DNA of 64,000 nucleotides, taken from NCBI GenBank assembly GCA_025738555.1, contig JAOVFP010000024.1, positions 1-64,000 on the forward strand, given 5' to 3'. This document shows positions 23,976 to 36,400 of the stretch, piece by piece. This DNA comes from Cyathus striatus (taxonomy: Eukaryota; Basidiomycota; Agaricomycetes; Agaricales; Nidulariaceae). Numbering within the stretch: the stretch's first letter is position 1; every line of letters starts with the position of its first letter. The notes below the pieces were generated by a model that saw nothing but the letters and a program-made list of their open reading frames with translations, did not search any database and was not told where the DNA came from. The translations under genes were made by a program, and so were the position numbers.

Positions 23976-26363
23976 ATGGCACGCGCTACTCGCTCCTCTG
24001 CCGTTGGTGAACACGACCTGCAAGCACAAAAGAAGCGCAAGCGCAACGACTCTCCTCCGCCACACGACGCCGCCCTCCCCGCCCTCCCCGCCAAGCTCCA
24101 GCGCACCCACTCGGCCACCCACCCCGCCTTTCTTCCCCAGCACCATGCGTCCAAAATACTTGCTGTCCTCAGACGGTATTTCTCTCTCCCCCTCTCTCCC
24201 CCTCCCAACCCACTCACCTCTCCCAGCACCGACACCCAGGGGCTTCTAGACCGCGTCTTTCCTCTCCCCGCCGACCTCGCGTCCCCGCATTCCTCGTCGT
24301 CTCTCAGCTCCCTTCTCCAGCACCCCGCCCAGCACCCTCTCTCCGTCATCAAGGTATCTCGCCTTCTGTCCTTCCATTCGCTTTCCTTACTCTTTACTCT
24401 TCCCCTCTCCACAGGATGCCATACTCCACCTCCGCCCCATTTCCTCCCTTCCTCGCTCACGCGTCTCCCCCACCGCCGCTCAGCAGCTCCGCTTCTGCAA
24501 CCTTGCCCTCGACCTCCTCCACCAGGCCTCTTGCAGCTCCCTTTCCATCCCTCTCGACACAGAGTCCATCCTCAAGTCCCCACAACCCTCCAGCCCTTCC
24601 CTTTCTCCAAAATCCCCCTCGCGCTCTCCAGCTCGCAAGTACGCCCTCGTCCAGCATCTCCCTTCTGGCGACTACTGGTCTTCCACCAATTCAGATCCCT
24701 CCACACCAGATCTCTCTCACCGCATCACCGACCTTTCCACTGCACATGCAGAGCTTGCCGTCGTCCTCCCCTCCCCCTCCTCTTCTTTCTCTCCCTCCTC
24801 CATCCCCACCTTGGCCTCTTACCATACCCGCTCCCTGGGCCCCACAAAGACTCTTCCCACTCAGAGACAGTTGACCACCGCAAAGTTTCTAGACTATGGC
24901 CCCTGGTCCAGTTTTGCCCCTGCCTTTGACCACGACATGGAGCTCGTTGGAAGAAGGGATCTCGGTCTTATTCTCTTCCACAAGGAGCTGCGCAGGCGTG
25001 AATATTTCGCTGCCAGGAGAGAAGCTCTAGAAGGCTCAGGTTATATCGTCCAAGTCAACGGCGCCGATATTGTAGATGATGCACCTCCCTCCTCCATCGA
25101 CCCTTCCCTTGCCGCTGCCAATAATGAGCAGTCAGAACCCGATCTGCATAGTCTCCTTTCGGATGATGACGCTGCATCATTCAAGTCCGCACTTGGCAAC
25201 TTGGAGCTTGAAAATGCCGTTCAGAAACTTCTCGACAAGAATCACCGTGCTCTCATCAGGCTCGAAGAGCTTCAATTCAAGAGATTATCCAAAGAAGGTA
25301 GTGATGCTAGCGTCGCAGAAAGATCAGAGGAGTGGGAGACCGGTATGTTAATCCCTTTTGTTCTAGTCTAGCCATTCACGCATCTTATTTGCTACGTGCA
25401 GCTCAAAACATCCTTGAATCATTGACGGTGTTGTCTTCCTTACGACCACGTACCGCTTCCGCCGAACCATCTACAATATTCCCTCCTCCTTCCGTCCTTC
25501 GGAAACTACATCGTTCTTTGGCTTTGGAGCCCTCATCAGGCTGGCACGGTACATTACCGCCTGCGCGTGCTGTCGCTCTTCGTGATGACTCAACAGTAAA
25601 AGTTCGTTCTACTCCAACACCTGCCAGTGCATCGGTAGCCTCCCCTCCTCCCGATACCTCTTCCACCACCACCCCAGCACCTGTAACACAACCCTACGCC
25701 GTGTATCCTTACACATATACCCCAGGTCAACCTCAGGCCGGAACGCCATACCGGGCTCCCTCTGTCACGGCAACACCGTATACAACGTACAAACCCGGCC
25801 AGACAGGTTCCTTTTACCAGGGATATGTAACTCCAGCTGGCCAACAACATTCATCATATTATGGCCAACAGAGTTACACCGGCGCTGCCGCTGCCGCAGC
25901 TTCTGGGGCCCAATCCTATATGGCTACGAACCAACAACCGTATGCAGCGTACTCAAACTGGTATACTCAATACCCAGCACAGGTGGCTGCAGCATCGGCT
26001 GCTGCTGCTGCTTCGGGTCGTGGCACACCACAACCTGTTTCTGCATACGCCAGCTTCTTTAGTGGTACCGGAGGAACGGCTACGCCTCCTCCCACAGCTC
26101 CAAGAACGCCCGCTGTCGCTAACACTGTTGCAGTCAACAAGGTAGTTCCGCAACAGGCCACAGCGACATGGCAATATGGACAGGCGGCTCAACAATCCTC
26201 CGTCGTCACTCCAACACTTCCCTCTCACTTGAAGAATGCCCAGCAGGGAAGTGCACTACAGCCTTATTCACCCTCCGTAACTACAGCTCCTGTGGCTCAA
26301 CAGCAATACTACGGGCAATATCAAGCTCAGCCATCTACGCCTGCAACTCCTGCTGCACGATAG
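23976..26363 (+). CDS. Probable nuclear protein with Ala/Gln/Tyr/Pro-rich tail
   Basis: Four exons encode about 740 residues. Introns lie after VLRR (about 24175-24226), after VIK (24354-24413) and after WET (about 25341-25401). The N-terminus has a basic nuclear-signal-like run (AQKKRKRND). A helical region follows (DAILHLRPISSLPRSRVSPTAAQQ). The conserved-looking core is TTAKFLDYGPWSSFAP, then GLILFHKELRRREYFAARREAL. The last 260 residues are low complexity, rich in YTPGQPQ, AAAAASG and QQYYGQYQ. The FLDYGPxSSFAP core resembles a motif I associate with chromatin-remodeller subunits of the BRD7/BRD9 group, but no bromodomain is visible, so this is a weak hint. The start at 23976 is the first ATG of the frame. 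Confidence 0.7.
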
Positions 26364-26520
26364 CGGATTCTTTTTTGATTGCAGTATTATTTGGTTCCCA
26401 GGTTTTTTTATTATTGTAATTAGTTAACTACTTTACATTCGATCTGAACGCCTACGAATGCATAATAATGAATATGTACTAGGATGTCACTCGGCAGCTG
26501 TGGTTTTATACCGAATTGGA

Positions 26521-28823
26521 TTAAAGAGCGAGCAAAAATGTACAAAAAGTGACTATCCAAAAGCTCAGCAGGTGAGACAAGTTCAGCGGAGAGCTTCCGG
26601 CATTTTTATCGAAGTTACTTGGTGTATTCATGGTAGATATAGTAGTTGGTTGTAAAGATAGCGTCCGCGTTGGTGTAGCAGGTAATGTTGTAGTCGATGC
26701 TGCTGAAATTGCTGTTGATGTCACCGCAACAGTTTCAGACACCTCAGACACTGTTATTTGTGTTTCTGCCGCAGCGCTCTCGGTCGGAGCTATCACCATC
26801 GTCTCTGAACATGTTCAAATATTAACATATTAACCAATAAATTTATCGATAAAGCGAAGACATTACCTTCGAAATCGCCTCCATCATTTAAAGCGTCAGT
26901 AACTGCTTGTTTGAGTAGATCATCTGCATTGGAGGGAACCATGGAAAGTATACCGATTCGAGGAGGATCCACTGACGGATGTGTAAGATTGCCGTAGTGA
27001 AAAGCGACCAGGTTTCTACGAAGATTCCGATCAGACTCCCATTTTGTTAGTGGACGTGTGTACGCACGAACGAAAAAATGGAGCACCCAAGCTCCAGCGA
27101 AACAATGCTCCAATATTCGGCGGATCTGTTGCAACTAAGTTGTCAGCCACGCATGTTGTTGCGTCGCCTTTGGTATGTTGACCAATAAAGTCACGAGGGT
27201 CGATAGGAAAAACCTGTCGATTATCAACAAGGTGTCTCAGACGTAACGTAATGCTATCACCTTTCCACCAATTTGAAATGATAATGTCCGTGGTATGGCA
27301 CACGGCATTATGGGTACAGACTCTGAACTAGAATCAAAGGCGGACGACACCTTAGAAAGGATATTGTTTACGACATCCTTGGGACCACGGAGAATAGAAT
27401 TCCCCTATTGAAGACATAAGGAGAGTGGATAAAAGTAGCATCCAACACTCACTGTATCGATTAGTGCAGAAACTCGGTTTGAATCTACACCATCCTTCGC
27501 GGGGATGGCAGAGTCAGAGAGTTGTTGTCCATCAAGGAACACAGCATCGATGTCTATTTCCCAGCGACTAGTTTTCCTTAGTTACAAAAGCGACAGAGTC
27601 GCTATAATACGCACAATGGATAAATCTAAAGGGACGAGTGAGTTAATCCACTCTGGGAAATAGTTAACATCCGCACCTCAGACGGAGCGAACTTGGGAGG
27701 CTCTAACCCTCCTTCCTCCGGGCTGTACAAGCGGACAGGAACCCATGTCAAGGAAGAATTATTAACATTATCAGGAAGTTTTCCTATTGTCAATGATCCG
27801 GTGCCTCCAATGTCGATGGTACTGCGTTGCAGGGTAATCTAATGAGATTTCAGCAAATGTATATTTATACAAGAACTAAGAGATGGCACTATACCGTATA
27901 CATTGGCACCTCAAGCGCATTGGTCATGGCAATCCTTGCCATGAGTGGACCGCTGGTGTAAGTAGAGGTGATAAAATCGTCAGTACTTTCGATAGGACCT
28001 GTCTGCGTTTGTGAATTTAGATCTCTGGGGCATGTGATATGTGGCAAAGATGACCTTGGCGATGACAACAGACTCTTGAATTTTACTAGTGGATAAAATA
28101 TTTGATCAAACTCGCCAAAGTGACACGAAGTACACACCTCCCACTTGGAAATCCCAGGCCAAAAATACCTGCAGTGTCAAACTGAACAACGTCGTTATTG
28201 GTGTCATTGATTAAACCGAATGCCTGTTGTGTCATGGCTACTCCGGCCACTGAAATTGTATCCAAGCCCACACTCCCAGAAGCATGCGTTCCTGTCGTTG
28301 AATCGCCATAAAACATGGAGACATCCGCGCCAGCTGGCTGAAAGGAAGTGTTCGGATAGCGTGTAACGTCGGAGCCCTGGCATGAGCCTGTCTGACATTG
28401 ATCTGATACGACCCATAAATCACTCGATCCGGTGTCTAGTTTAGCAGTAAGTGTCAACAGTTTGCAGTAGGAGTTTAGTTGAAGCACAAACCAATATTCA
28501 CGGCGAAAACCTTGTTTCCAAGTTCAATAGGAACCGTGTACAATCTACAAGCAATATCGTGATAGGTAGTCAATATTCCGGATAAAGTACGACAAGTGTG
28601 CCCTACAAGCAACCTACAAGTCAGCATTGTTCCCTAATCCTATTGAGCCGGTGACATCGCCACGTCTATAGACGCGAGAACCTCTAGAGATAGTGATAGG
28701 CAGGTCCAAGCCAGGCGTCAGGGCAGTGAGGTTTCTAGCACGGAAAGAAGGAGCTGCGAGGATGGCAAAAGACAGATGCAGGAGGAGCAGGACGACTGGC
28801 GTGGATATCAGAGTGGATAACAT
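26521..28823 (-). CDS. Pepsin-family (A1) aspartic protease, probably GPI-anchored
   Basis: A secreted endopeptidase of the yapsin-like type. The signal peptide is MLSTLISTPVVLLLLHLSFAILA. The pro-region contains RARNLTALTPGLDLPI. The first active site DTGSSDLWVVSD is assembled across an intron, the flap region has SMFYGDSTTGTHASG, and the body has FDTAGIFGLGFPS. The second active site is LIDT-GNSILRGP, also across an intron; DTGNS replaces the commoner DTGTS/DSGTS. The region GALFRWSLGAPFFRS-NLVAFHYGNLTHP is joined by the 52-bp intron 27016-27067. The C-terminus has a Thr/Ser-rich stalk, then NAGSSPLNLSHLLSFWIVTFCTFLLAL, which fits a GPI-attachment signal. It is convergent with the gene ending at 26363. 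Confidence 0.85.
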
Positions 28824-28980
28824 GCCGGGCGTCCAGCGCCAGGAGAGAGGGGAATGAAAGGACAGGAGAGAGAAGACAAGAGACAAGAAGGAAGTGGATG
28901 GCAGTTCAAATCAATCTATTTGACGCGTTACTTGGATACATTTGATTATAGTATATTACATAATACATAATGTTTGGTAT

Positions 28981-29094
28981 CAATGCCTACATCTCCGTCG
29001 CCAAATAATGCGGTAAATTACGTAATACATATTATTACATAATAATACATAGTGTTTGAGATCAATGCCTACATCTCCGTCGCCAAACAACGCG
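28981..29094. repeat. Local tandem duplication, period 82 bp
   Basis: A block beginning CAATGCCTACATCTCCGTCG at 28981 recurs at 29063. The two share about 28 of 32 bases, and their AT-rich flanks (ACATAATACATAATGTTTG and similar) are also alike. The second copy carries the upstream in-frame ATG (29065) of the homoserine kinase. The first copy carries an equivalent ATG that is not followed by the kinase frame. Confidence 0.75.
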
Positions 29095-29139
29095 GTTGGA
29101 TTATCGTCTCACTTACTAATAGGGGCAGCCAGCCTTTCA

Positions 29140-30321
29140 ATGTCTCTGCGCCAGTTCTCCATCCGCGTGCCAGCTACTTCTGCTAACATTGGCCCAGGTT
29201 TCGACGTCGTCGGCCTCTCCCTTTCCTTATTTTGCACCTTAACTGTCTCTTTCCCCCTAACTCCTCCGAGCGACACCTATGTGGCCCCATCTATAACATA
29301 TTCAGGAGAAGGCGCAGGCGAAGTCCCTCTCGACGCATATAAAAACCTCACAACCCGCGTTGCTCTCTATGTCCTGCGATGCCATACAATTCGCAGGTTT
29401 CCTTCCCATCTCAAGATTCATGTTGATAATGAAATTCCTTTCGGACGCGGCCTAGGATCTTCCGGCGCAGCTGTCATTGCCGGTGTACTTCTGGGAAATG
29501 AACTTGGCCAACTGGATCTCTCAACCGAAAGGTTACTGGACTTTGCACTCATGGTCGAACGTCATCCAGACAACGTCACCGCTGCTTTAGTCGGCGGCTT
29601 CGTCGGCTCCTACTTGAAGGAGCTCGATGACACTGCCAGTGAGGCAGCAAGTGTACCTCTTAGTGAGGTTCTTCCCGAATATCCAGAGGATGCAGGCGAA
29701 GACTGGGGTCTTAATCCTCCCATTCCTCCCCTCGGTATTGGTCACTACGTCCGCTTTGGTTGGTCAGATGCCATTCACGCTGTTGCCATTATACCCAGAT
29801 TTGAATTAAGCACTGCGAAGGCTAGAGGTGTTCTACCTACTCATTACTCCCGCAAGGACGTTGTATGTGTCTCTGGCTAGATTATCTACCCTATATATCT
29901 CCCTGATCTTTCATCGACTGTAGATATTCAACCTCCAGCGGTTAGCTGTCCTGACAACTGCCCTTGCTCAGTCTCCACCCGATCCAAATCTAATATACGA
30001 GGCGATGAAGGATCGGATACATCAACCATATAGAAAGGAGCTCGTACGTGACCATACCTTGTTGTATCGATATCCGTTTCTTACGCGATGTTATCTCAGA
30101 TCCCTGGACTTCCGCAAGTCACAACTTCAATCACGCCTGCAACGCACCCTGGTCTTCTAGGCATTTGCCTCTCTGGTGCCGGCCCTACAATACTAGCCCT
30201 TGCAACCCACAATTTTGAGAAAATCGCCGAAGATGTTCGCGAAATATTTAATACAAAGAAGGTAGAAATCGACTGGAAAGTCCTAAAAGTCACCGGGGGT
30301 AGCGTAGTACAGAAATCATAA
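29140..30321 (+). CDS. THR1: Homoserine kinase
   Basis: A GHMP-family kinase that phosphorylates L-homoserine, the penultimate step of threonine synthesis (cytosol). Three exons: 29140-29862, about 29924-30043, and about 30100-30321. Motifs: the N-terminal IRVPATSANIGPGFDVVGL; the GHMP ATP-binding loop PFGRGLGSSGAAVIAG; VERHPDNVTAALVGGFVGS; and the C-terminal GICLSGAGPTILAL. At about 355 residues it matches fungal Thr1. I chose ATG 29140 (MSLRQFSIRVPA) because family members begin just before IRVPA. An in-frame ATG at 29065 would add 25 residues encoded partly by a local duplication and is less likely. Confidence 0.93.
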
Positions 30322-30488
30322 CAGAACCCGTACAGTAGTATAGTAGTATCTCCCCCGAATGAAGTACCTACATACATCCCAAGTAATCCTACAAAACTTT
30401 CCATTATCGAGGGTGAAATATTAAATACATAAATTGGTAACATCATTTAATTACTATGCACTGGTATCATAAAAAGAATGGGCACTCA

Positions 30489-33400
30489 TCATCCAGCCGC
30501 CGTCAAGCAGACAGCTCTCATTGCAACTAATGACCTCGCACCACTGTCAAAAGGTAGGTCCACTGTAAACAGTACATCGCTTCGGTCATTGTTCAAGTAC
30601 ACCGGCAAGTTCACCAGTCCTTCCCGTGATTCGTCTGACTGAACCCAGCGAAGCTGCGAGGAACCCAATCTAATGGATTCACCGTCATTCAGAGCTAGTT
30701 TCTCCCCGGTCCAAGAAGCACCTTCTAGCACCAATCCTAGTGCAGAGGTCAGAGGTCATATATAGGTGGTAGGAAGTGACAAGAAACTCACCATCGATGA
30801 TGAAAGCACTGGGGTCATTAACACGCTCAATATCAAGCCTGAGGCTCAAAGTTTCTAGACTCCATTTCTTCCTGTGTGCCACCGCCTGTCTTGTTGCTGT
30901 TATATAAGCTTCTGGGAAAAATAACCCTCCCAACCAAACTTCCACATCGTTAAGTCCATCTAAACTAGCAATATGATCAAGCTGAGTCAATCGACGTGCA
31001 AGGCTTGCAATCCATCCGGAAACTGCCATCGACTTATCCACTTTGTAGCGTCTCCAGTGATCAGGAATCGTCCCTAAGGCAAATGGATTAGGGAGGAATA
31101 TAAACTTGTATATTAATATCACCTTTAGTTAATGCACTCATGAGAGTCCGTAAGTGGTTTGTTTGTTTTAATTCCCCTTGGCAAACCTTGACAATGTCGT
31201 TAAGGTCTTTCCGGACTTGGGAGAGTAACCTTTGTCCAATTTCCCCTTCTCGCACAAACAGGCGATAGAGAGGATCTTGATCTCCGGACTGCTTGGCAAG
31301 TGTATTGAAGGCCTTGAGATATGGTCGCTATGAGTAAGGCGTAATCAAAGATTGATAATCTACTCACCGAGGGTAGTTGCTCCAGCCATTCTCGACAGCG
31401 TTCAAAGAGAGTCCTCATCCAAGCGGGTTGTTGTGAAGTCTGTGACTTGGAGCTAGTAGAAGCGACTTCGTCATCGTCGTCAGCCAACATTCGCATCTTG
31501 CGAAGTTTGCCAAGGAGTTCGTTTCCTGCCAACAAACATGATTATTTGTTATAAATTAGGGAATGAAATCATGGTTTTACCTTGGGCGATAGCAATTACA
31601 CGTTCGGCAGTCGGTGGTAGGCTGAGCCATGACGGAGGTTCGCGGTCTGGCAAAGAACCAACCCATGACATGAAATGCTCCATCTTTGTGCCATCCGGTG
31701 CACTGAGCACCGTGTTGCCAGATACGGTGGGAACCAAGTTAAAGTCAACGTTATAAGCCTTTGGCGTGAATAGAGCATCGACAAAGGCATCCAGAATACG
31801 TTGATCGAAATCACTATCAACTCGACCTCCGTATATGGATTGCTTTAGTAACGCTCTAAGGGCGTCCCATGGAATTGTTGCGGGGTCAATATTTGTTCGA
31901 CCCCTTGAAGCACCAATTAACCAAGTATCAATGGTAGTGAAAGCAGATGCCATGTCTGAATCGTTAAAGTCGTATGTTTTACTCCACCCAAGTGGAGAAT
32001 AGCGAAGACGCTCCTGGACAACTGCGTGGAACCATGCTAGAAGGAAATATAACCTTACTTTCTCAGCTGGACCTTGAGAAAGTCTTTGTGGTGGAATAGA
32101 GCGCAACGAGTCAAGGAGGTTAGCCTTAATACCAGGAGGTGGCTCATTCATTATGAGACGAGATTGACGAAGAATGTTTACTGGGATTGACGGGTTGGCT
32201 TCCATCGTCAAGAATAATCGGAAGTTAGGATGTGGAGTTAAGGTTTGAAGCTTTTTCTCCAGTTGTCCCAGCCAAGACGGTGCAAGGTGAACATTCTTCA
32301 ACAAAACCCATGTACCCTGTCGAGAAGCTGCTGCAATGGCCTGATCGGCTAATGTGAAACCTTCTTGTGAGCCCATAGCGACAGACGTGGATCGAGCGCT
32401 TGTGATTTTAACAAGGTTTTCCACTCGATAACTAGCATCGTACCCTGGAACAGATACTAGTGCAATAGGAGTCGCAGCAGGAATTTCATGTGCAACAATG
32501 GAGCCTAGATCGTAACTTGATTCCGCAGAGAGATCTATCTCGAAGACAGTCTTGATAAACATTGCTGTTGATTGCAATAACCTATCTGGCCTAAAGCATT
32601 TAACAAGAAGTAAGGAGCGGATGGCCTCCAGAATTGCTACATAACAACAGGTCAGAAAGATTCGGAAGTAGTTTTTCAAAACTTACGAGTACTGGCATCC
32701 CATGGAATGGGCACACATTGTTCCGGAGCGGTTGACTCAAGGAACTGAACCCATTCGCTATCATGCTCTGTTATATGTGATAAAACCGGCTTGAAGATGG
32801 GATACTTTGAATAATGTCCCAACCTCAATGCCTGATCAGGTGACAACATAGAAAGCTGCGGCAATTGGATCGTAGTAGGAGCTATGGTATCGGCACTTTC
32901 TAGCAAGAACTCGAGTTCGTCTCCTATTTCTTCTGCACCGCGAAGTTTGACCTGTGATAGCAACATTGCGAGCATTAAATGATCACGGTATAAAAGAGCA
33001 CGAGATGTGCGTTTGTACCACAAGGAATAGATCTTTGAGGAGAATTTGGCGGCGAATATTATAATCGGTAACATTCTTGAGGTTAGGATTATGATGAAGG
33101 ACATAGTCGAAAATATCCAAGAAGAACCGAAGAGAGAATTGATAGAAATGATTTACAAGATTCAGCTGTTCCAGAACAAAGAAGACCGAACTGCATGCCT
33201 GCGCTAAAGGCAGGTATTCAGATGTCACTTGCTCAACTTCCCTCATTACTAAATCGGTCTCTTCAACTTTTCTGGTAATTTCAGCTGCCTCCCGTTTCAA
33301 CGTCTCTAAAGTATCAATAACTTTATCATCATCTAGAATGTTTCCTGTAGATTCGTTGAGCGCTTGCAGGAGCAGTTTTTCCAAGGTCCTGAGTCGAAGA

Positions 33401-36400
33401 CGGAATTCCCCTTGAACTTTCATCAAGTCCGTTCGTTTGCGCTCTGTGTCAGGTCGTTCAACCTTCAATACCTGATCGAGAGACTGACTTTGCAAGCTAC
33501 TTCTTGTCATGGTGAAGTTGACGAACGTGACACGGCTGCATACATCCGGAGAAAATTCTACGGACGGATCCCTCGTAGATAAGAACATTGTGAATGAAGG
33601 AGAGAAGTCAATGTCCTGATTACCGAGTCTGATCAAAACTCGCCCCCCCGTTCGCCTGATTTCTTTGTTAAGAACAGCATTTAGAATGGGATCGAGATGT
33701 TCAACATCCTGAATCAACAAAGGGTTTCCAAAACGTAAAGCACTTTCCAGAACCTTTAGGAATGCCTCATCTAGGAAACTCGTGACCGTGATTTTGCGGT
33801 CCTTGTACTCATTTAGGAGGAAGGTGGTAGCCTGGCCAGTTGGATCAATGATTAAAGGATACCGATTGAATCGCTTCAACATAATAGCATTTTCAGTGGT
33901 AAGGTTATCCGCCGGTAAAGACTTTGATTGCCAGCTAAGGCGGTCATCAGCAGTGGAAAGGTATTCTGTGAATGAAAGTTCAGGCTTGAACTTAATATTT
34001 GCTTCCAATAAGTGGTTGGTCCAGTCTTGCCACATTACTTCGCGGTAATGCTGATCAAAGAAACCGCCGTAAGCCAGAAATGCAGCAGAAAGTAGCACAT
34101 CTCCAACGATTGTAGACATTTCTGCTTCAAATGTACGACTCCCTGCTTCCCACCGACCCCTCTCTGAAGACAAACTTTCTAGCAGTTTCATGCTACGATT
34201 GACTTTACTTTGGACCCTCTCCATCTCGGATTTAATGGCCTGTGTTTCACTGATCAGAAGTGCGTATTCATCTTTGTATTTGGCAATCTTTTTTTCCAAT
34301 TCACCAATCATCTGAATGATTGCACCGGCTTGCTTCTTTGTTGTTTCTGCTTGTTGTTCCAATGACTGCACTTCATTCCTCAACGGTTCCACTTTGTCCA
34401 GTATTTCTGAAAACTTAACCTGGGCGATGACCCACTTGACGAGCGGACCGCACGCTCTACTAGCTCTTTGAACAGTTTCGAAGTTGTAAGACGGTCGAGA
34501 CAGAAAGTCTCTATTCATTATATCGCGTAGCTGTTTGGTCAACTGACTATTAGTGTCGAAATTGACGATCCGCTGAATGAAGTCGTCTCGACGAATGATG
34601 CCTTGAACGGTGCGCCAGCTATCAATCTTATGGCCTAGGATAGTGCATACAGATTCCATGGCAAGTTTAACTGCCTCTGGTGGATTTGCCATTGTTCGAA
34701 CTTCTTGAAGGTGTTGACGTTTAATATTGCTTACAGCAGCCTGTGCGTCAAGAACTGCAGGCTCTGCATCTGCAAGGTCAGCCATCACTACAGCACGTCG
34801 TTGCTCGATATGGCGATCTTGCTCCACGAGAGCAGCCTGTATTTCAATAGATGCCGATTTCTTTTGCTCTGCTTCTTGCTGGTCCGCAACCATCCTTTTT
34901 AGTTTTTCATTGGCTTCCGCATCCTTTGCTTCCAACTGCGACCGTTTAATGGCAAGACTTTTCCTTAATTCTTCTACCTGCGTAACAGTATCTCGGAGCT
35001 TATCCAAACCCACATGAAGATGTCGCTGTTGTTCTTCGAGTTCGTCCCGCTTTTCCGTGTAGAGGCGCACATAGTGGTTAATACTACAAACGATTAGAGT
35101 CGCTTTAAATGCGTGAAGGGAATAAACTTACAAATCCAAATAGTGCCTTGGCGTAACATAGTTGTAACGGCCTTGCCTGCGACTCAGCCTTTGATTTATC
35201 TGATGGAGAGAGGTGTGGACGTAGACTAATGCATTAACAACAGCAGTTCTGTGAATAGGAGGCAGGAAAGCCCCTATAAATGATTGGGAAACTTGCTGGT
35301 GGACTATACGACGGAAGGTCCAGGTCCAGAGTTTGCGTAAACTCCATGCCGACCTGATAGAAAGCTTGATCAGACCAATCTCCAAACCAATCCAAAACGC
35401 AGCGGTTGAACAAAGCCGGCGATGTAGCGGCTCGGGATGCTAGGCCATTTTCCGGAGGATTCATGGTGAATACCACATGCAAATTTTTGGCAACCTGCTG
35501 CGTAAACCACCGATACAATTCTTCAGGAGAATCGAGCATAAGGCCATCTCGCTGAGAACCTTCTTTACAGGCTGTCATTAGGGACGCGTGTTCATCCCCT
35601 TCAAAAAGACCCGGTACTTCAGCGTTGGCGAGAAGGGTGTTCATACGCTCCAAGAAACCAGAATCTAGCACATTTGACTCGTCCATTATGAAGCAAATCT
35701 TTTCCCCTTTACAGCCAGCTCTTCGTAGTACAGTACGCAAATCTTCATCGAAATCATCTCCAGTGTACTTGTTAGACACTTTGATCTGGAAAATACTAAG
35801 GCCATTCATCCAGGCAACGAATCGCGACAGGGTGGTCTATGAGGCATCAGTGTCACGAAAAGAAGTTATATAACAATAATACCTTTCCGCTTCCGCTTAC
35901 ACCGATAAGCAACAGATGACCTTGGATCTGTCTGAAGACTCGATCAATACGCAGAACGTGGTCCAACACATCGTTGAATAAAACGAGCGGTACGTCGAGT
36001 TCTTCTTCATAGAATATGCGTAATCGAGCTTTCGTATATTCCCTAAGGGTTTCTCTGTCGACAGGAATATAGTGTTTTGATGTCCAATTTGAAAATAGGA
36101 CTGGCCGAGACAATGCTTCGTCGCGATTGATTGTGGGAAAGTGCTCCATGGCAGCAGCGTCTATATGTTCATCGGTCCAAAGACGTTCTTCCTCTGTCAC
36201 AAGTCGGTCTTGGAATAGTCTAAGGGCTTCGTGAGCCCAAACACGAACCAGCCCCTCTACAGGAAGGATTTCAAGGGGTCGGATAGCTTCATAAATACCT
36301 CTAACCCAACGGGTGAGTTCTCGAGGGCTGTAGACATAATGAGCCTGCACATCAGTTGTAAAACGCCGCTGGGAAGCAAGATAAAATGACACCATAGCAT

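Noticed and set aside
23940..24929. Long Pro/Ser-rich open frames on both strands around 24-25 kb
   Set aside because: They overlap the spliced nuclear-protein gene and arise from its C-rich codon use. The spliced frame has conserved-looking motifs; these do not.
27010..27100. Apparent frameshift in the aspartic protease (GAPFFRS versus the next frame)
   Set aside because: A 52-bp intron with donor GTGCGT, branch-like CACTAAC and acceptor TAG (27016-27067) joins FFRS to NLVAFHYGNLTHP, the expected family sequence.
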